Positions 32,715 to 43,511 of a DNA stretch of 64,000 nt are shown piece by piece; position 1 is the first letter of the stretch; every line of letters begins with the position of its first letter. This stretch comes from Methylophaga marina (GTDB lineage Bacteria > Pseudomonadota > Gammaproteobacteria > Nitrosococcales > Methylophagaceae). The stretch lies in assembly GCF_030296755.1 (NCBI RefSeq), contig NZ_AP027741.1, positions 992,001 to 1,056,000 of the forward strand, in the 5' to 3' direction. The translations under genes and the position numbers were made by a program. The notes under the pieces are model-generated. The model made no database searches. It had not been told where the DNA came from and was given only the letters and a program-made list of their open reading frames with translations.

Positions 32715-34568
32715 CTAAATTGATAGCTTAGGTTTATGTTTACGACCGTAAAACAGATTCACTAAGGCACGTGTGCCCATAATTGCCGTAAACATAGAGG
32801 TTAAAATACCGAGTGATAAGGTGACCGCAAAACCTTTAATTGCACCTGTACCAAAACCAAACAAGACAATTGCAGCAATGAGTGTCGTGATATTCGCATC
32901 GGCAATGGTCGAAAAGGCTTTGTCATAACCTGAGCTGATACTGGCTTGGGGGCTATTGCCATTGCGTAGTTCTTCTCTAATACGCTCATAAATCAACACA
33001 TTGGCATCCACAGCCATACCAACGGTGAGAACGATACCGGCGATACCTGGTAAGGTAAGTGTCGCTTGGAGTAATGAGAGTAATGCCACGATAAATATCA
33101 GGTTCGCAGCCAGTGCCATATTGGCAAACACACCAAATACTCGATACCAGATAATCATGAAAACAAGCACTAAAATAAAGCCGATAATGACAGATTCAAA
33201 ACCCTGCTCGATATTTTGCTGTCCCATGCTTGGGCCAACCGTGCGCTCCTCAACGATTTCTATCGGTGCGGCCAATGCACCAGCACGTAATAGTAGTGAT
33301 AAGTCTCGTGCTTCCGTAGTGCTGTCCAGTCCAGTAATCTGAAACTTCTTGCTCAACTGATCTCGTATAGTGGCTACATTGATAATTTCAGGTACCTGGC
33401 GACGTACAGAGACCAGCTCACCATCAATTTCTTTTGTTTCCATTTTAGACTCAATGAAAACCACCGCCATTGGGTTACCAATATTATCGCGAGTGACATT
33501 ACTGAAAGCGCGCGCGCCTTTCCCATCTAAAGTCACGGAGACGGCAGGAGAACCAGACTGACCATCTAGTGTTGATGCGGCATTGATAACATGCTCACCT
33601 GTTAACATCACACGTTTATCAAGAAGATATGGGCGACCATCACGACTGTAATAAAGCTCCGTATTTGGTGGGACACGGCCATTGAGTGCATCTTTTACAT
33701 CCTGCTCGATATCAACCAGTCTAAACTCAAGTGTTGCCGTCGCTCCCAGGATTTTCTTTGCTTGAGCAGTATCTTGCACACCTGGTAGCTGGACGACGAT
33801 TCGGTCTTCGCCTTGCTGTTGCACAGTCGGCTCTGCCACACCCAGTTCGTTTATGCGATTTCTCAAGGTGGTGATATTTTGTTGTAAGGCTAATTGTTTT
33901 GTTTCACGAATGCTCTGTTCAGACACATTCATAATGAGCTCAGGGTTAGCTTCATCTTCTGAGACGGTCACTTGAAGATCATTGAAATCATTGTTGATTA
34001 ACGCTTCCGCTTTATCTCTGTCCTCAGTATTTCGCAGAACCAGAACGATAGTCTGCCCTTCTACTTTGATTTGTTTATAACGAATTTTTTCATCACGAAG
34101 TGATAAACGGATATCGCTACCATAGCTATCTAAGCTTTGCTTAACCGCAGCATCCATATCGACTTGCATCAAGAAATGAACGCCCCCTCTTAAGTCCAAG
34201 CCCAGATTCATCGGCTCCGCGCCCATAGAAGCTAACCAATGAGGCGTTGTAGAGGCTAAATTCAATGCGATGATGTAATCACCGACTAAGGTTTTACTTA
34301 AGACATCTTTTGCCTTTAATTGATTATCAGCAGAGGTCAGTCGGATGAGTAACTTATCATCTTCAAGCTGAACACCTTTATAATCAATCCCAGCCTCTTT
34401 TAAAGCCTTTTCTGCTTTGTCTGCTAGATCCAAGTCCACTGTGGCCGTTCTGCCAGCAGAAATCTGGACTGCCGGGTCATCCCCATAAAGATTGGGTAGC
34501 GCGTAGAGCCCTGCGACCAGTAACACAACAAGAACGAGTAGATTTTTCCACAGTGGATATCGGTTCAT
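32715..34568 (-). CDS. secD: Protein translocase subunit SecD
   Basis: The 617-residue inner-membrane protein has the N-terminal helix (about residues 8-27), the conserved LGLDLRGGVHFLMQVD segment, a large periplasmic domain and five C-terminal helices including MAVDANVLIYERIREELR. Length matches Escherichia coli SecD (615). It is 11 bases upstream of secF. Confidence 0.98.
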   Translation of the reverse strand: MNRYPLWKNLLVLVVLLVAGLYALPNLYGDDPAVQISAGRTATVDLDLADKAEKALKEAGIDYKGVQLEDDKLLIRLTSADNQLKAKDVLSKTLVGDYIIALNLASTTPHWLASMGAEPMNLGLDLRGGVHFLMQVDMDAAVKQSLDSYGSDIRLSLRDEKIRYKQIKVEGQTIVLVLRNTEDRDKAEALINNDFNDLQVTVSEDEANPELIMNVSEQSIRETKQLALQQNITTLRNRINELGVAEPTVQQQGEDRIVVQLPGVQDTAQAKKILGATATLEFRLVDIEQDVKDALNGRVPPNTELYYSRDGRPYLLDKRVMLTGEHVINAASTLDGQSGSPAVSVTLDGKGARAFSNVTRDNIGNPMAVVFIESKMETKEIDGELVSVRRQVPEIINVATIRDQLSKKFQITGLDSTTEARDLSLLLRAGALAAPIEIVEERTVGPSMGQQNIEQGFESVIIGFILVLVFMIIWYRVFGVFANMALAANLIFIVALLSLLQATLTLPGIAGIVLTVGMAVDANVLIYERIREELRNGNSPQASISSGYDKAFSTIADANITTLIAAIVLFGFGTGAIKGFAVTLSLGILTSMFTAIMGTRALVNLFYGRKHKPKLSI

Positions 34569-34614
34569 ATTTAATTCCTGACATTTTCAAGCCATCTGAA
34601 GCGATGGCCAGACT

Positions 34615-34950
34615 TTATAGCTTTTTCAATGTACCTTTTGGCAAAACAGCATTCACTGATTCACGACGCACTTTCACTTCAACATTTTCAGCAATCTGAA
34701 CAGCGATAGCGTTATCAGTGATTTCTATAATTTTCCCCATCAGGCCACCATCGGTAACGACTTCATCACCTTTTGCCAATGCAGACTGCATAGCCTTGTG
34801 TTCTTTGGCGCGTTTTTGCTGCGGTCTGATTAACATGAAGTAGAACAACACCAGCAAAATAATAGGAAATGCGAAATCCATCATGCCTGGAGAAGCAGCC
34901 GTTGTTGTCGCTGCATCAGCAGCAGCGGCCGGAGAGATAAAAAAGTCCAT
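34615..34950 (-). CDS. yajC: Sec translocon accessory protein YajC
   Basis: YajC is a small single-helix inner-membrane partner of SecDF. The 111-residue product has one membrane segment (about residues 25-41) followed by MLIRPQQKRAKEHKAMQSAL, the family signature. It lies between tgt and secD. Confidence 0.96.
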   Translation of the reverse strand: MDFFISPAAAADAATTTAASPGMMDFAFPIILLVLFYFMLIRPQQKRAKEHKAMQSALAKGDEVVTDGGLMGKIIEITDNAIAVQIAENVEVKVRRESVNAVLPKGTLKKL

Positions 34951-35029
34951 CGTTAATCCTCAAAATCAACAAGAAAAAAGAAACCGATTATGCCACAGCA
35001 GACCCAGTGTTCGATAGCATTGAAGCGTT

Positions 35030-36136
<1,107 letters not shown>

Positions 36137-36258
36137 TCATTCATTCTCAGCAAAAAACGCCCGACAGCATATCATTTTCTTGATCTAAACGGCGAAACAG
36201 ACGCAATTCTGATCTTCTTAAGGTAGGATCACGGTCATTATCAGTAATGGAGATATCA

Positions 36259-36951
36259 ATGTCCGACTCTAGAATCATTGTTGCCCTTGACTATGCTAAC
36301 GCGAGTGACGCCCTGCAAATGGCCGATCAAATTGATCCAAAACGTGCGCGAGTGAAAGTGGGAAAAGAACTTTTCACCCGTTCAGGTCCTCAAGTTGTCA
36401 CTGACTTAGTCTCGCGTGGGTTTGATGTCTTCCTCGATCTGAAATATCACGACATTCCACATACAGTGGCAAAAGCCTGTGCTGCGGCGGCTGACTTAGG
36501 CGTTTGGATGTTAAATGTACATACGCTCGGCGGGCCAGCCATGATGCGTGCTGCCAGAGAAGCAGTTGAACAATCATCCAATAAACCTTTATTAATAGGT
36601 GTAACGTTATTAACTAGCATGGATCAAACGACTTTTGATCAGATTGGCCTTACTGGCAATATGTCTGAGACTGTCACCCGACTTGCTCAATTGGCAAAAC
36701 AAAGTGGTCTTGATGGCGTCGTCTGCTCGGCTCAGGAAGCCAGTGCCCTCCGAGATACGCTGGGTAATACCTTTCAACTTATTACTCCTGGCATAAGACC
36801 GGAAGGCAGTGAAAAAGGCGATCAACATCGAATCATGACACCCAAACAAGCATTAGACGCGGGAAGCCATTACCTTGTGATTGGCCGTCCAATTACCAAA
36901 GCACCCGATCCGATGCAGGCACTTGAAGAGATAGAACAAAGTCTACGTTAA
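36259..36951 (+). CDS. pyrF: Orotidine 5'-phosphate decarboxylase
   Basis: PyrF makes UMP from OMP, the last step of de novo pyrimidine synthesis. The start chosen is ATG at 36259 (MSDSRIIVALDYAN), which has GGAG six bases upstream; an ATG four codons earlier overlaps that site. The 230-residue product has the catalytic lysine-aspartate motif DLKYHDIPHT and the phosphate-binding end GSHYLVIGRPIT. Confidence 0.97.
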   Translation: MSDSRIIVALDYANASDALQMADQIDPKRARVKVGKELFTRSGPQVVTDLVSRGFDVFLDLKYHDIPHTVAKACAAAADLGVWMLNVHTLGGPAMMRAAREAVEQSSNKPLLIGVTLLTSMDQTTFDQIGLTGNMSETVTRLAQLAKQSGLDGVVCSAQEASALRDTLGNTFQLITPGIRPEGSEKGDQHRIMTPKQALDAGSHYLVIGRPITKAPDPMQALEEIEQSLR

Positions 36952-36953
36952 AT

Positions 36954-36981
36954 AAAAAAGCCCGGTTACCCGGGCTTTTTT
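36954..36981. terminator. Bidirectional terminator
   Basis: AAAAAAGCCCGG pairs with CCGGGCTTTTTT around a four-base loop. It lies between the convergent pyrF and chemoreceptor genes and can stop both. Confidence 0.92.
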
Positions 36982-36998
36982 ATGAACTGTATGACACG

Positions 36999-38192
36999 TT
37001 ATACCTTAAACTTACTCGCCGCTTCCTGAAGTTGGGTAGCAAGGTTACTCAAGGTTTCGACAGCGACTGAAGACTCTCTCGCGCCCTCCGCTGTATGCTC
37101 AGCCACTTGGCTGATATTGACTATACCTCGGTTAATATCTTCAGCAACGGAAGATTGCTCATTCGCAGCACTGGAGATCTGTGCGCTCATTTCATCCATG
37201 GTGGAAATCATAGCAGTAATAGAATCTAAGGCAGCACCAGCACTTGATGCCTTTTCCACACTATGTTTTGCTCTTTCACGACCTTCGTTCATGACCTTAA
37301 CAGCGACTTGAGCGCCTTGCTGTAGTCGTTCAACCATCTCTTCAATTTCATGCGTGGAGGATTGCGTTCTCGCTGCCAGTGTACGAACTTCATCAGCAAC
37401 AACAGCAAAGCCTCGACCATGTTCGCCTGCGCGTGCCGCCTCGATCGCAGCGTTCAGTGCAAGGAGATTGGTTTGTTCTGTAATACCACGAATGACATCA
37501 ACTATCGCGCCGATATTACCAATATCTGACTCCAAACTACTTAATTGCTCTGCGGCTTTTTCCACCTCAGTGGCCAATGAGTCAATAGCCTGCATGGTTT
37601 CCATAACAACTTGTTTACCAGCCTTGGCCTCGATATCCGCATTACGAGCTGCTTCAGCAGCGCTTGATGCCGTTCTGGCTACTTCTTGAACTGACGCTGT
37701 CATTTCATTCATGGCGGTCGCTACCTGAGTCGTTTCAGACTGCTGACGCAACACTCCATCCACTGTCTCTTTGCTGATAGCTTGCATATTTTGGCTGGCT
37801 GAAGTGAGCTGCGTTACGCCGCCAACCAATGTATGAACCAGGTTCGCCACATTTTTTCTGGCACTGTCTAATTCAAATGCCATCCAACTAAAGTCGCTTT
37901 TACCTGATATAGCCACTTTATTAGTGAGATCACCTTTTTTGATGTTTTGAATCGCACCGACCAAGGTGGTAGCACGTTTATCACCAAAACGGCCTATGTA
38001 GTGTGCAATGCCAATCACCGTAATGCTAGCGATGACGACATATATCGCAGCGATATAAATCGCTTCAATTTCCTTGATATCAGAATGGTACATATAGCCT
38101 ACAAGAACAAGTAGTCCCAATAAGGCAAATACACCCAGCCCACCAATGATATACATGCGTTTTCTCAAAGAGAAATTTTCAAGTTTAAACAC
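36999..38192 (-). CDS. Methyl-accepting chemotaxis protein without periplasmic domain
   Basis: The 397-residue receptor has two adjacent membrane helices (about residues 13-33 and 41-62) separated by only about eight residues, so it has essentially no periplasmic sensor. A HAMP-like region (about 65-125) and a signalling domain follow, with the hairpin [20 protein letters not shown]. There is no C-terminal CheR pentapeptide. It may sense membrane state, or signal together with other receptors. It lies downstream of fliK at the end of the motility cluster. Confidence 0.9.
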   Translation of the reverse strand: MFKLENFSLRKRMYIIGGLGVFALLGLLVLVGYMYHSDIKEIEAIYIAAIYVVIASITVIGIAHYIGRFGDKRATTLVGAIQNIKKGDLTNKVAISGKSDFSWMAFELDSARKNVANLVHTLVGGVTQLTSASQNMQAISKETVDGVLRQQSETTQVATAMNEMTASVQEVARTASSAAEAARNADIEAKAGKQVVMETMQAIDSLATEVEKAAEQLSSLESDIGNIGAIVDVIRGITEQTNLLALNAAIEAARAGEHGRGFAVVADEVRTLAARTQSSTHEIEEMVERLQQGAQVAVKVMNEGRERAKHSVEKASSAGAALDSITAMISTMDEMSAQISSAANEQSSVAEDINRGIVNISQVAEHTAEGARESSVAVETLSNLATQLQEAASKFKV

Positions 38193-38235
38193 GCCCGTCT
38201 CTCCCGGATTGAACTTAATATTATTGTTTTATGCC

Positions 38236-39636
38236 TTAGACGTATAAACTCAGGCCGCTATCCTGCGTAACTGAACCTGCTGTTTCGTCGGCTTCACTCA
38301 TTATATCGTCACTTTGACGATTGGCTTGAGTAAAATTCTGAGAATTCTGCATTTGCTGTGGCTGCTCATCTCTTTGCTGTTGTTGCTGTTGCTGACCTAC
38401 TTCAGCATGAGTCAATTGCATACCGTTTTCGGCAAAACTCTCTCGTAATTTTGGTAAAGCTTGTTCCAGCGCATCGCGCGTTGTCGAGTGCTGAGCTAAG
38501 AAAGTTACACTGGCTTGTTCATTTTGTACATGGAGTTTTACTTCAACAGGGCCTAAATTTGCCGGGTTCATTTTCATTTCTGCCTGTTGAATACCCTCTT
38601 TAGCCATCCAGACCACACGGCTATTCATCACCTGTGACCATGCTGAGCTTTGTATGTTGGGCTGAACAGGCAAACTCACTACTGCACTGGCTGAGGCCGA
38701 GGGTGATGAACCAGATGTTGATGCTACACTGCTAGCTGTCGATGTATTCGTTGTCGGGCTCGCTCCAAATAAACGCTCCTGAAGCGTTTTATCTGCTCGA
38801 ATACCAGACAAATCTATCTCTGTTCTATCTTTATTTTCTGTTTGAGCGGCGATCATATTACGAACAGTCATATTCTGTTCACCATCGACTTTTTGGCGCT
38901 GTCTGTTAATGGCATCCATAATATCAGCACGAATTTCGCTAGTTTTACCGTCGGCCTCATTCATGGATTGTAGTGCCTTGGCGAAATTCGGTACCTTGTC
39001 ACCCTCGGCAGCATGTTGAGTTTGTTTGATAACCGCTTTTTCTGTATCTGTTACTGTCACCAGGCTGGCATCAGGCTGTTTTTTGTTAATCACATAAGAC
39101 TCAGAAGCTTCATTAGTCGATTTTGTTTGAGTCGAAGCAGCCGCATTCGGTGTTGTTGACTCAGCAACGGCTTGCTTGCCTACAGATTTCTCAGCCACCC
39201 CAGCAGTGCTCACTTTGTTATCACTGTTTACTACTTTCGTTTCAGAGGCGGATACCGACACAACGTTTTTTTGCTCAGGCTCAACACTCACATTAGTTTG
39301 AGTGTCCGATGAGACTACATTGCTTTCGGCATTATCACTTTCACTATCTTGGTCATCAGACGGCAATTTGTTGCCGTCATCAGCGTCAGTTTTTTCCGTT
39401 TGCCCCTCTGCCTCGGCAGTGACTTTATCATCACTATCAGATTGTTCGTTGAGTTTATTCTCGGAAGCTTCAGAGGACTTCGACGGGGCCTTAGTGGATT
39501 CAGCAGGCTTATGCTCAGCTGTATTGATATGCTTGTCTAACGTCTCAGAGAAGGTATTATCTTTTGATATTTCTCTGGCCTTTGCAGGCTTTGTATTGAC
39601 GACATTATCAGTCTGTATAGAAACACTTTGTGGCAT
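38236..39636 (-). CDS. fliK: Flagellar hook-length control protein FliK
   Basis: FliK is the secreted ruler that sets hook length and switches export specificity. The start chosen is ATG at 39636 (MPQSVSIQTDN), preceded by AGGAG; the literal frame begins six codons earlier. The 466-residue product has a low-complexity N-terminal two thirds rich in Ser, Asp, Glu and Lys, and a conserved C-terminal hook domain (about 330-430) with EMKMNPANLGPVEVKLHVQN. A polyglutamine stretch and acidic tail follow. It is separated from fliJ by the whole chemotaxis block, unlike the usual fliJ-fliK adjacency. Confidence 0.93.
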   Translation of the reverse strand: MPQSVSIQTDNVVNTKPAKAREISKDNTFSETLDKHINTAEHKPAESTKAPSKSSEASENKLNEQSDSDDKVTAEAEGQTEKTDADDGNKLPSDDQDSESDNAESNVVSSDTQTNVSVEPEQKNVVSVSASETKVVNSDNKVSTAGVAEKSVGKQAVAESTTPNAAASTQTKSTNEASESYVINKKQPDASLVTVTDTEKAVIKQTQHAAEGDKVPNFAKALQSMNEADGKTSEIRADIMDAINRQRQKVDGEQNMTVRNMIAAQTENKDRTEIDLSGIRADKTLQERLFGASPTTNTSTASSVASTSGSSPSASASAVVSLPVQPNIQSSAWSQVMNSRVVWMAKEGIQQAEMKMNPANLGPVEVKLHVQNEQASVTFLAQHSTTRDALEQALPKLRESFAENGMQLTHAEVGQQQQQQQRDEQPQQMQNSQNFTQANRQSDDIMSEADETAGSVTQDSGLSLYV

Positions 39637-39709
39637 ACCGCCTCTCCTACTCAATCGTCGTTATCGACTTGTTCATGTAGATAAGAGCAAGCAATGTGCC
39701 AGATATGCT

Positions 39710-40885
39710 TTAGAAGAGTTCGATATCCCCTGCATCGACATTTTTTTGAGTAACTGATCTGTGTTGAGTTTCGTCAATTTTTTTGTGCAGCTCAGCTACA
39801 GTTTTTTTGACCTCGAGAAATTGCTGTTGGCATGCCGCCAGATCAGCATCACTCTCTGATGACGAAGGCAAATCATTGATAACCTGAATAAGGTCCGAAA
39901 CAGTATTTAAACGCTTGTCCATGTGTTCACTTAATTGATGACACATGTCTTCAAACTGCAAAGACGTGACCGCCTGATTTACTAAACCCGAGATTTGCTG
40001 ACTAATTTCGCTTGTGCCAGAGATAACAGATAAGGTTTTATTGTTGAGAGATGACATAGTCGTCATCATTTCAGCGACTTTCGCTTCACTATTTGTGACC
40101 AGATCCGTATCCGCAGTCACTAACTCTGCAATAACTGAGCTTGCCTCATCAATAGTTGATTTTACATTCATTGTGATCTTATTTATCTGATCACTAAACT
40201 CATCAGATTTTTGTGATAGTTTTCTGACTTCATCAGCAACTACAGCAAAACCACGACCTGTATCTCCAGCTCTGGCAGCTTCAATGGCTGCATTTAAGGC
40301 GAGTAAATTTGTCTGAGAAGCAATATCTTTGACGTCATCAAGCAGAGAAATAACACCATCTACTCTTCGATTAATTTCATCTAACTTTGCCATCACCAAA
40401 CGACTATCGTCTGTGTTTTTTAGCAATGTCTGCACAAGAAAGCTCATCACAGACTCAGTCTCTTTGATAAACTCAGACAAGCCCTGCTCACCATCTTTTT
40501 GGTCAATCAAGCTATGGAGCATATCGTCCTCGTTTGAAGCCTGTTCATTCAATCCTTGGAAACTGTCTCCCAGTGACCGCACAGCATCATTTAAAAGCGT
40601 AGCTATTTGCTCATTCTCTGCACGTATATTTTCGATCTGCAAGCTGATATCAGTAACGACGTCTTTTTTTAACTTGTCTATATCTGCTGATTCAAATCGT
40701 GATGTATTGATTACTACCTGACTCTGAACAGGCATATTTTGAAACTGTAATAAAAACACCGAAACTGTGGCGAGTAGAACAAGCAATGCCGCCAGCCAAT
40801 TCACCAAGAATAGGGCGACTAGAACAAATCCCAAGGACGATAGTGAAGCAATAACAAATTTTTTATTCAGTAATTTTTTCATCAT
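39710..40885 (-). CDS. Membrane-anchored MCP-like receptor
   Basis: The 391-residue protein has an N-terminal hydrophobic hairpin (about residues 9-49) with almost no external loop, a coiled-coil linker, and an MCP-type tip [19 protein letters not shown] followed by [18 protein letters not shown]. The region around the tip is shorter than in classical receptors, and the C-terminal part is helical and ends EL F-like without a pentapeptide. It follows cheB and precedes fliK. The signal sensed is unknown. Confidence 0.85.
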   Translation of the reverse strand: MMKKLLNKKFVIASLSSLGFVLVALFLVNWLAALLVLLATVSVFLLQFQNMPVQSQVVINTSRFESADIDKLKKDVVTDISLQIENIRAENEQIATLLNDAVRSLGDSFQGLNEQASNEDDMLHSLIDQKDGEQGLSEFIKETESVMSFLVQTLLKNTDDSRLVMAKLDEINRRVDGVISLLDDVKDIASQTNLLALNAAIEAARAGDTGRGFAVVADEVRKLSQKSDEFSDQINKITMNVKSTIDEASSVIAELVTADTDLVTNSEAKVAEMMTTMSSLNNKTLSVISGTSEISQQISGLVNQAVTSLQFEDMCHQLSEHMDKRLNTVSDLIQVINDLPSSSESDADLAACQQQFLEVKKTVAELHKKIDETQHRSVTQKNVDAGDIELF

Positions 40886-40921
40886 ATCGTCCTTAATTAA
40901 CTATCGAACCTGTAACAAAGC

Positions 40922-41989
40922 TTATCGACCCTGCTTCATGATCTCTTGAGCGATTTTATCCAGTGGCAGCATGAGTTCAGCGGCACCAAGCTTATAAGCT
41001 GCACCTGGCATACCCCAGACTACGCTGCTTTTTTCATCCTGAACCATGTTACTCGCTCCATTCTCCCTCATCTCCAACATCCCTCTAGCACCATCATCAC
41101 CCATGCCGGTCAACATAACCCCAATGGCATTGGCCCCGACATTTTGAGCAATCGAACGAAAGAGAACATCCACGGAAGGTTTATGGCGTGAGACTGCAGG
41201 CCCATCATTCAAACGGCAATAGTAACGAGCACCGCTACGCTCGACTAATAGATGCTTATCACCAGGCGCAATGTATGCATGTCCAGGCAGAATCTGTTCT
41301 CCATCAATGGCCTGACTAACATTAAGGGCTGACATTTTATTTACCCTTTCAGCAAAAGGGGCACTGAAGCTAGCTGGAATATGCTGAGTAATAACAATGC
41401 CCGGCGCATTCGCTGGTAAAGCACATAAGACTGTTTTTATTGCTTCTGTTCCGCCCGTAGAAGCGCCAATGGCAACGATTTTTTCTGTGGTTTTTAAGGG
41501 GATGTTTTTGGTGCTCTTAGCGATGACGGCATCTGCTGTTAAGCGCTCCTCAACTTCCAGCATGGCTTTTGTGGTTAATTGCTGAGGCTGAACGCCTGCC
41601 GCCGCTTTAATCTTACTGATAATTTCTTCTGAGTAGGAGGACAATGTTTGAGATAAATCTAATTTGGGTTTTTCTACGAAATCAAATGCACCTAAAGCCA
41701 TCGCTTCAAGGGTAATTTGTGCGCCTTTTTCAGTTAGGGTTGACACCATAACAACTGGCATTGGTCTGAGCCGCATCAGATTACGTAAAAATGTCACCCC
41801 GTCCATCTTTGGCATTTCAACATCCAGCGTTAACACATCTGGATTAAACTGTTTAATCTTGTCTCTCGCCTGATAAGGGTCCCCAGCAGTGGCAACAACT
41901 TCTAGCTCAGGATCAGAATTGAGAATTTCTGTTAGCAACTTACGAACTAGAGCTGAATCATCAATAACAATGACGGAAATCTTTTTCAT
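40922..41989 (-). CDS. cheB: Chemotaxis response regulator protein-glutamate methylesterase
   Basis: CheB removes methyl groups from chemoreceptors and deamidates glutamines. The 355-residue product has a receiver domain (phosphoacceptor Asp56 in TLDVEMPKMDG) and a C-terminal esterase domain (from about residue 165) with the active-site segments IGASTGGTEA, ITQHIPASFSAPFAER and MLTGMGDDGARG. It is downstream of cheD. Confidence 0.97.
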   Translation of the reverse strand: MKKISVIVIDDSALVRKLLTEILNSDPELEVVATAGDPYQARDKIKQFNPDVLTLDVEMPKMDGVTFLRNLMRLRPMPVVMVSTLTEKGAQITLEAMALGAFDFVEKPKLDLSQTLSSYSEEIISKIKAAAGVQPQQLTTKAMLEVEERLTADAVIAKSTKNIPLKTTEKIVAIGASTGGTEAIKTVLCALPANAPGIVITQHIPASFSAPFAERVNKMSALNVSQAIDGEQILPGHAYIAPGDKHLLVERSGARYYCRLNDGPAVSRHKPSVDVLFRSIAQNVGANAIGVMLTGMGDDGARGMLEMRENGASNMVQDEKSSVVWGMPGAAYKLGAAELMLPLDKIAQEIMKQGR

Positions 41990-41998
41990 GGCTGACCT

Positions 41999-42634
41999 TT
42001 ACTCAAACAATTCCACGCCACCGCTAAGCGATGTTTCTTTTAAGCGTTCATGATACTGAGACTCGCGAACCAGGATTGTATCGTTGTATAAATGTTGAAT
42101 ACGTTTGATAAACATTTTTCCTGTTTGAGGGTAATACATTAATTTTCGCGGGTAGATATCACCTAAATCATAGGCAATAACAGGAATGCCTTCGAGTTTT
42201 GCAAAATTAAGTACAAACTCACTATTCTGGTGACCAATATCATTGGAAATCCCATCAATAATTTTGCCACCACCACAGACTTTCATTTCCAGGTTTTTAC
42301 GCGTACCGCCCGCCTTTAGAATTTCGTTAATCAATGCTTCCATAGCATAGCTACCATATCGCGTCCCTAATTTTTTCCAACACTCACTCGTACCATCGCC
42401 TTCACAGGGCAACATAAAGTGATTCATGCCAGCGATACCAGCCACAGGATCACGAATACAGGCTGCAACGCACGATCCCAGTGTGGTCGCAATCAGTTCT
42501 TTCGCACCACGATTAACATAAATTTCACCAGGCAAAATTTTCGCCACCCAGGCTTGGCGAGAGTTATCCCAATAACGGTTTATATTTTCAAATCCAGCTA
42601 ATGCCTGAGGCATATCCGTTTTTAATGCCATCAT
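41999..42634 (-). CDS. cheD: Chemoreceptor glutamine deamidase CheD
   Basis: CheD deamidates receptor glutamines. The 211-residue product has the catalytic Cys-His pair in TLGSCVAACIRDP (near residue 52) and GMNHFMLP. The ATG overlaps the cheR stop (ATGA), so the two are coupled. The order cheR-cheD-cheB places the three receptor-modifying enzymes together. Confidence 0.96.
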   Translation of the reverse strand: MMALKTDMPQALAGFENINRYWDNSRQAWVAKILPGEIYVNRGAKELIATTLGSCVAACIRDPVAGIAGMNHFMLPCEGDGTSECWKKLGTRYGSYAMEALINEILKAGGTRKNLEMKVCGGGKIIDGISNDIGHQNSEFVLNFAKLEGIPVIAYDLGDIYPRKLMYYPQTGKMFIKRIQHLYNDTILVRESQYHERLKETSLSGGVELFE

Positions 42635-43470
42635 GTAATACGCCGATATATCGTATTGCCATCAGAAACAAACTGGTTACTGATATTGAATAAGGTTTCT
42701 GAGTGACCGATAAAGAGATATCCACCAGGTAACATTTTTTCAGCGAAACGATGAAAAAGACCAACCTGCGTTGTTTTATCAAAATAGATAATGACGTTTC
42801 GGCAGAAAATCACATCAAACGTTCCTTTCATTGGGAAAGGGTGTAAAAGGTTAAGGCGCCTGAAGGAGATAAACTCTTTTAAAAAAGACTTCACTTTAAC
42901 CAGCCCATTATTTTCAGCTTTTCCACGTGAGAACCAAGCATGTTTCTCGTCCTCTGAAAATTGACTTACCCGCTCAATGGTGTAAATCCCGGAAGCAGCT
43001 TGTTCTAGTACGTTCGCATCTAAATCTGTCGCCAGTACTTTGACATCCCAACCAGGGTGTCCTTTAAAAAACTGATGTAAGCAGATAGCCAAGCTATATG
43101 GTTCCTCACCAGTGGAACAACCCGCTGACCATATTCGTATTTTTTTAGTCGCCTGATTTTTAATCAACAGTTCAGGAAGTACATGTTGTTTCAAATAATC
43201 AAAATGATGTTTTTCACGAAAAAAGGCGGTTAAATTCGTTGTGATGGCATTGATTAATAACTCAATGGTGTCAGGGTCACCGTTATCAACTGCCAGACAA
43301 AATGCGTCAAAACTCCCACCATAGTTTCTACGAACATGTTTAGATAAGCGGCTATAAACCATATCTTTTTTTGCCGCAGGCAGCAGGATGCCTGTCTGCG
43401 CTGTGACGAAGCTACTTATTCGAGCAAAATGTTTATCTGAGAACTCAAATTCTCGTGCCGCTTTATCCAT
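42631..43470 (-). CDS. cheR: Chemotaxis protein methyltransferase CheR
   Basis: CheR methylates receptor glutamates with SAM. The start chosen is ATG at 43470 (MDKAAREFEFSDKHF), which aligns with known CheR N-termini; the frame continues upstream to 43527 but that would overlap the receptor gene. The 279-residue product has the SAM motif SAGCSTGEEPYSLA and the beta subdomain that binds receptor tails. The receptor encoded immediately upstream ends in a fitting docking pentapeptide. Confidence 0.95.
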   Translation of the reverse strand: MDKAAREFEFSDKHFARISSFVTAQTGILLPAAKKDMVYSRLSKHVRRNYGGSFDAFCLAVDNGDPDTIELLINAITTNLTAFFREKHHFDYLKQHVLPELLIKNQATKKIRIWSAGCSTGEEPYSLAICLHQFFKGHPGWDVKVLATDLDANVLEQAASGIYTIERVSQFSEDEKHAWFSRGKAENNGLVKVKSFLKEFISFRRLNLLHPFPMKGTFDVIFCRNVIIYFDKTTQVGLFHRFAEKMLPGGYLFIGHSETLFNISNQFVSDGNTIYRRIT

Positions 43471-43511
43471 AAAACAGTCTTTCTCATTGGAAGGATTAAT
43501 TGATGAATGGG

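Noticed and set aside
39637-39709. Sigma-28-like -10 (GTCGATAA) before fliK
   Set aside because: No TAAA-like -35 lies 15 bases upstream; a single half-site is not enough.
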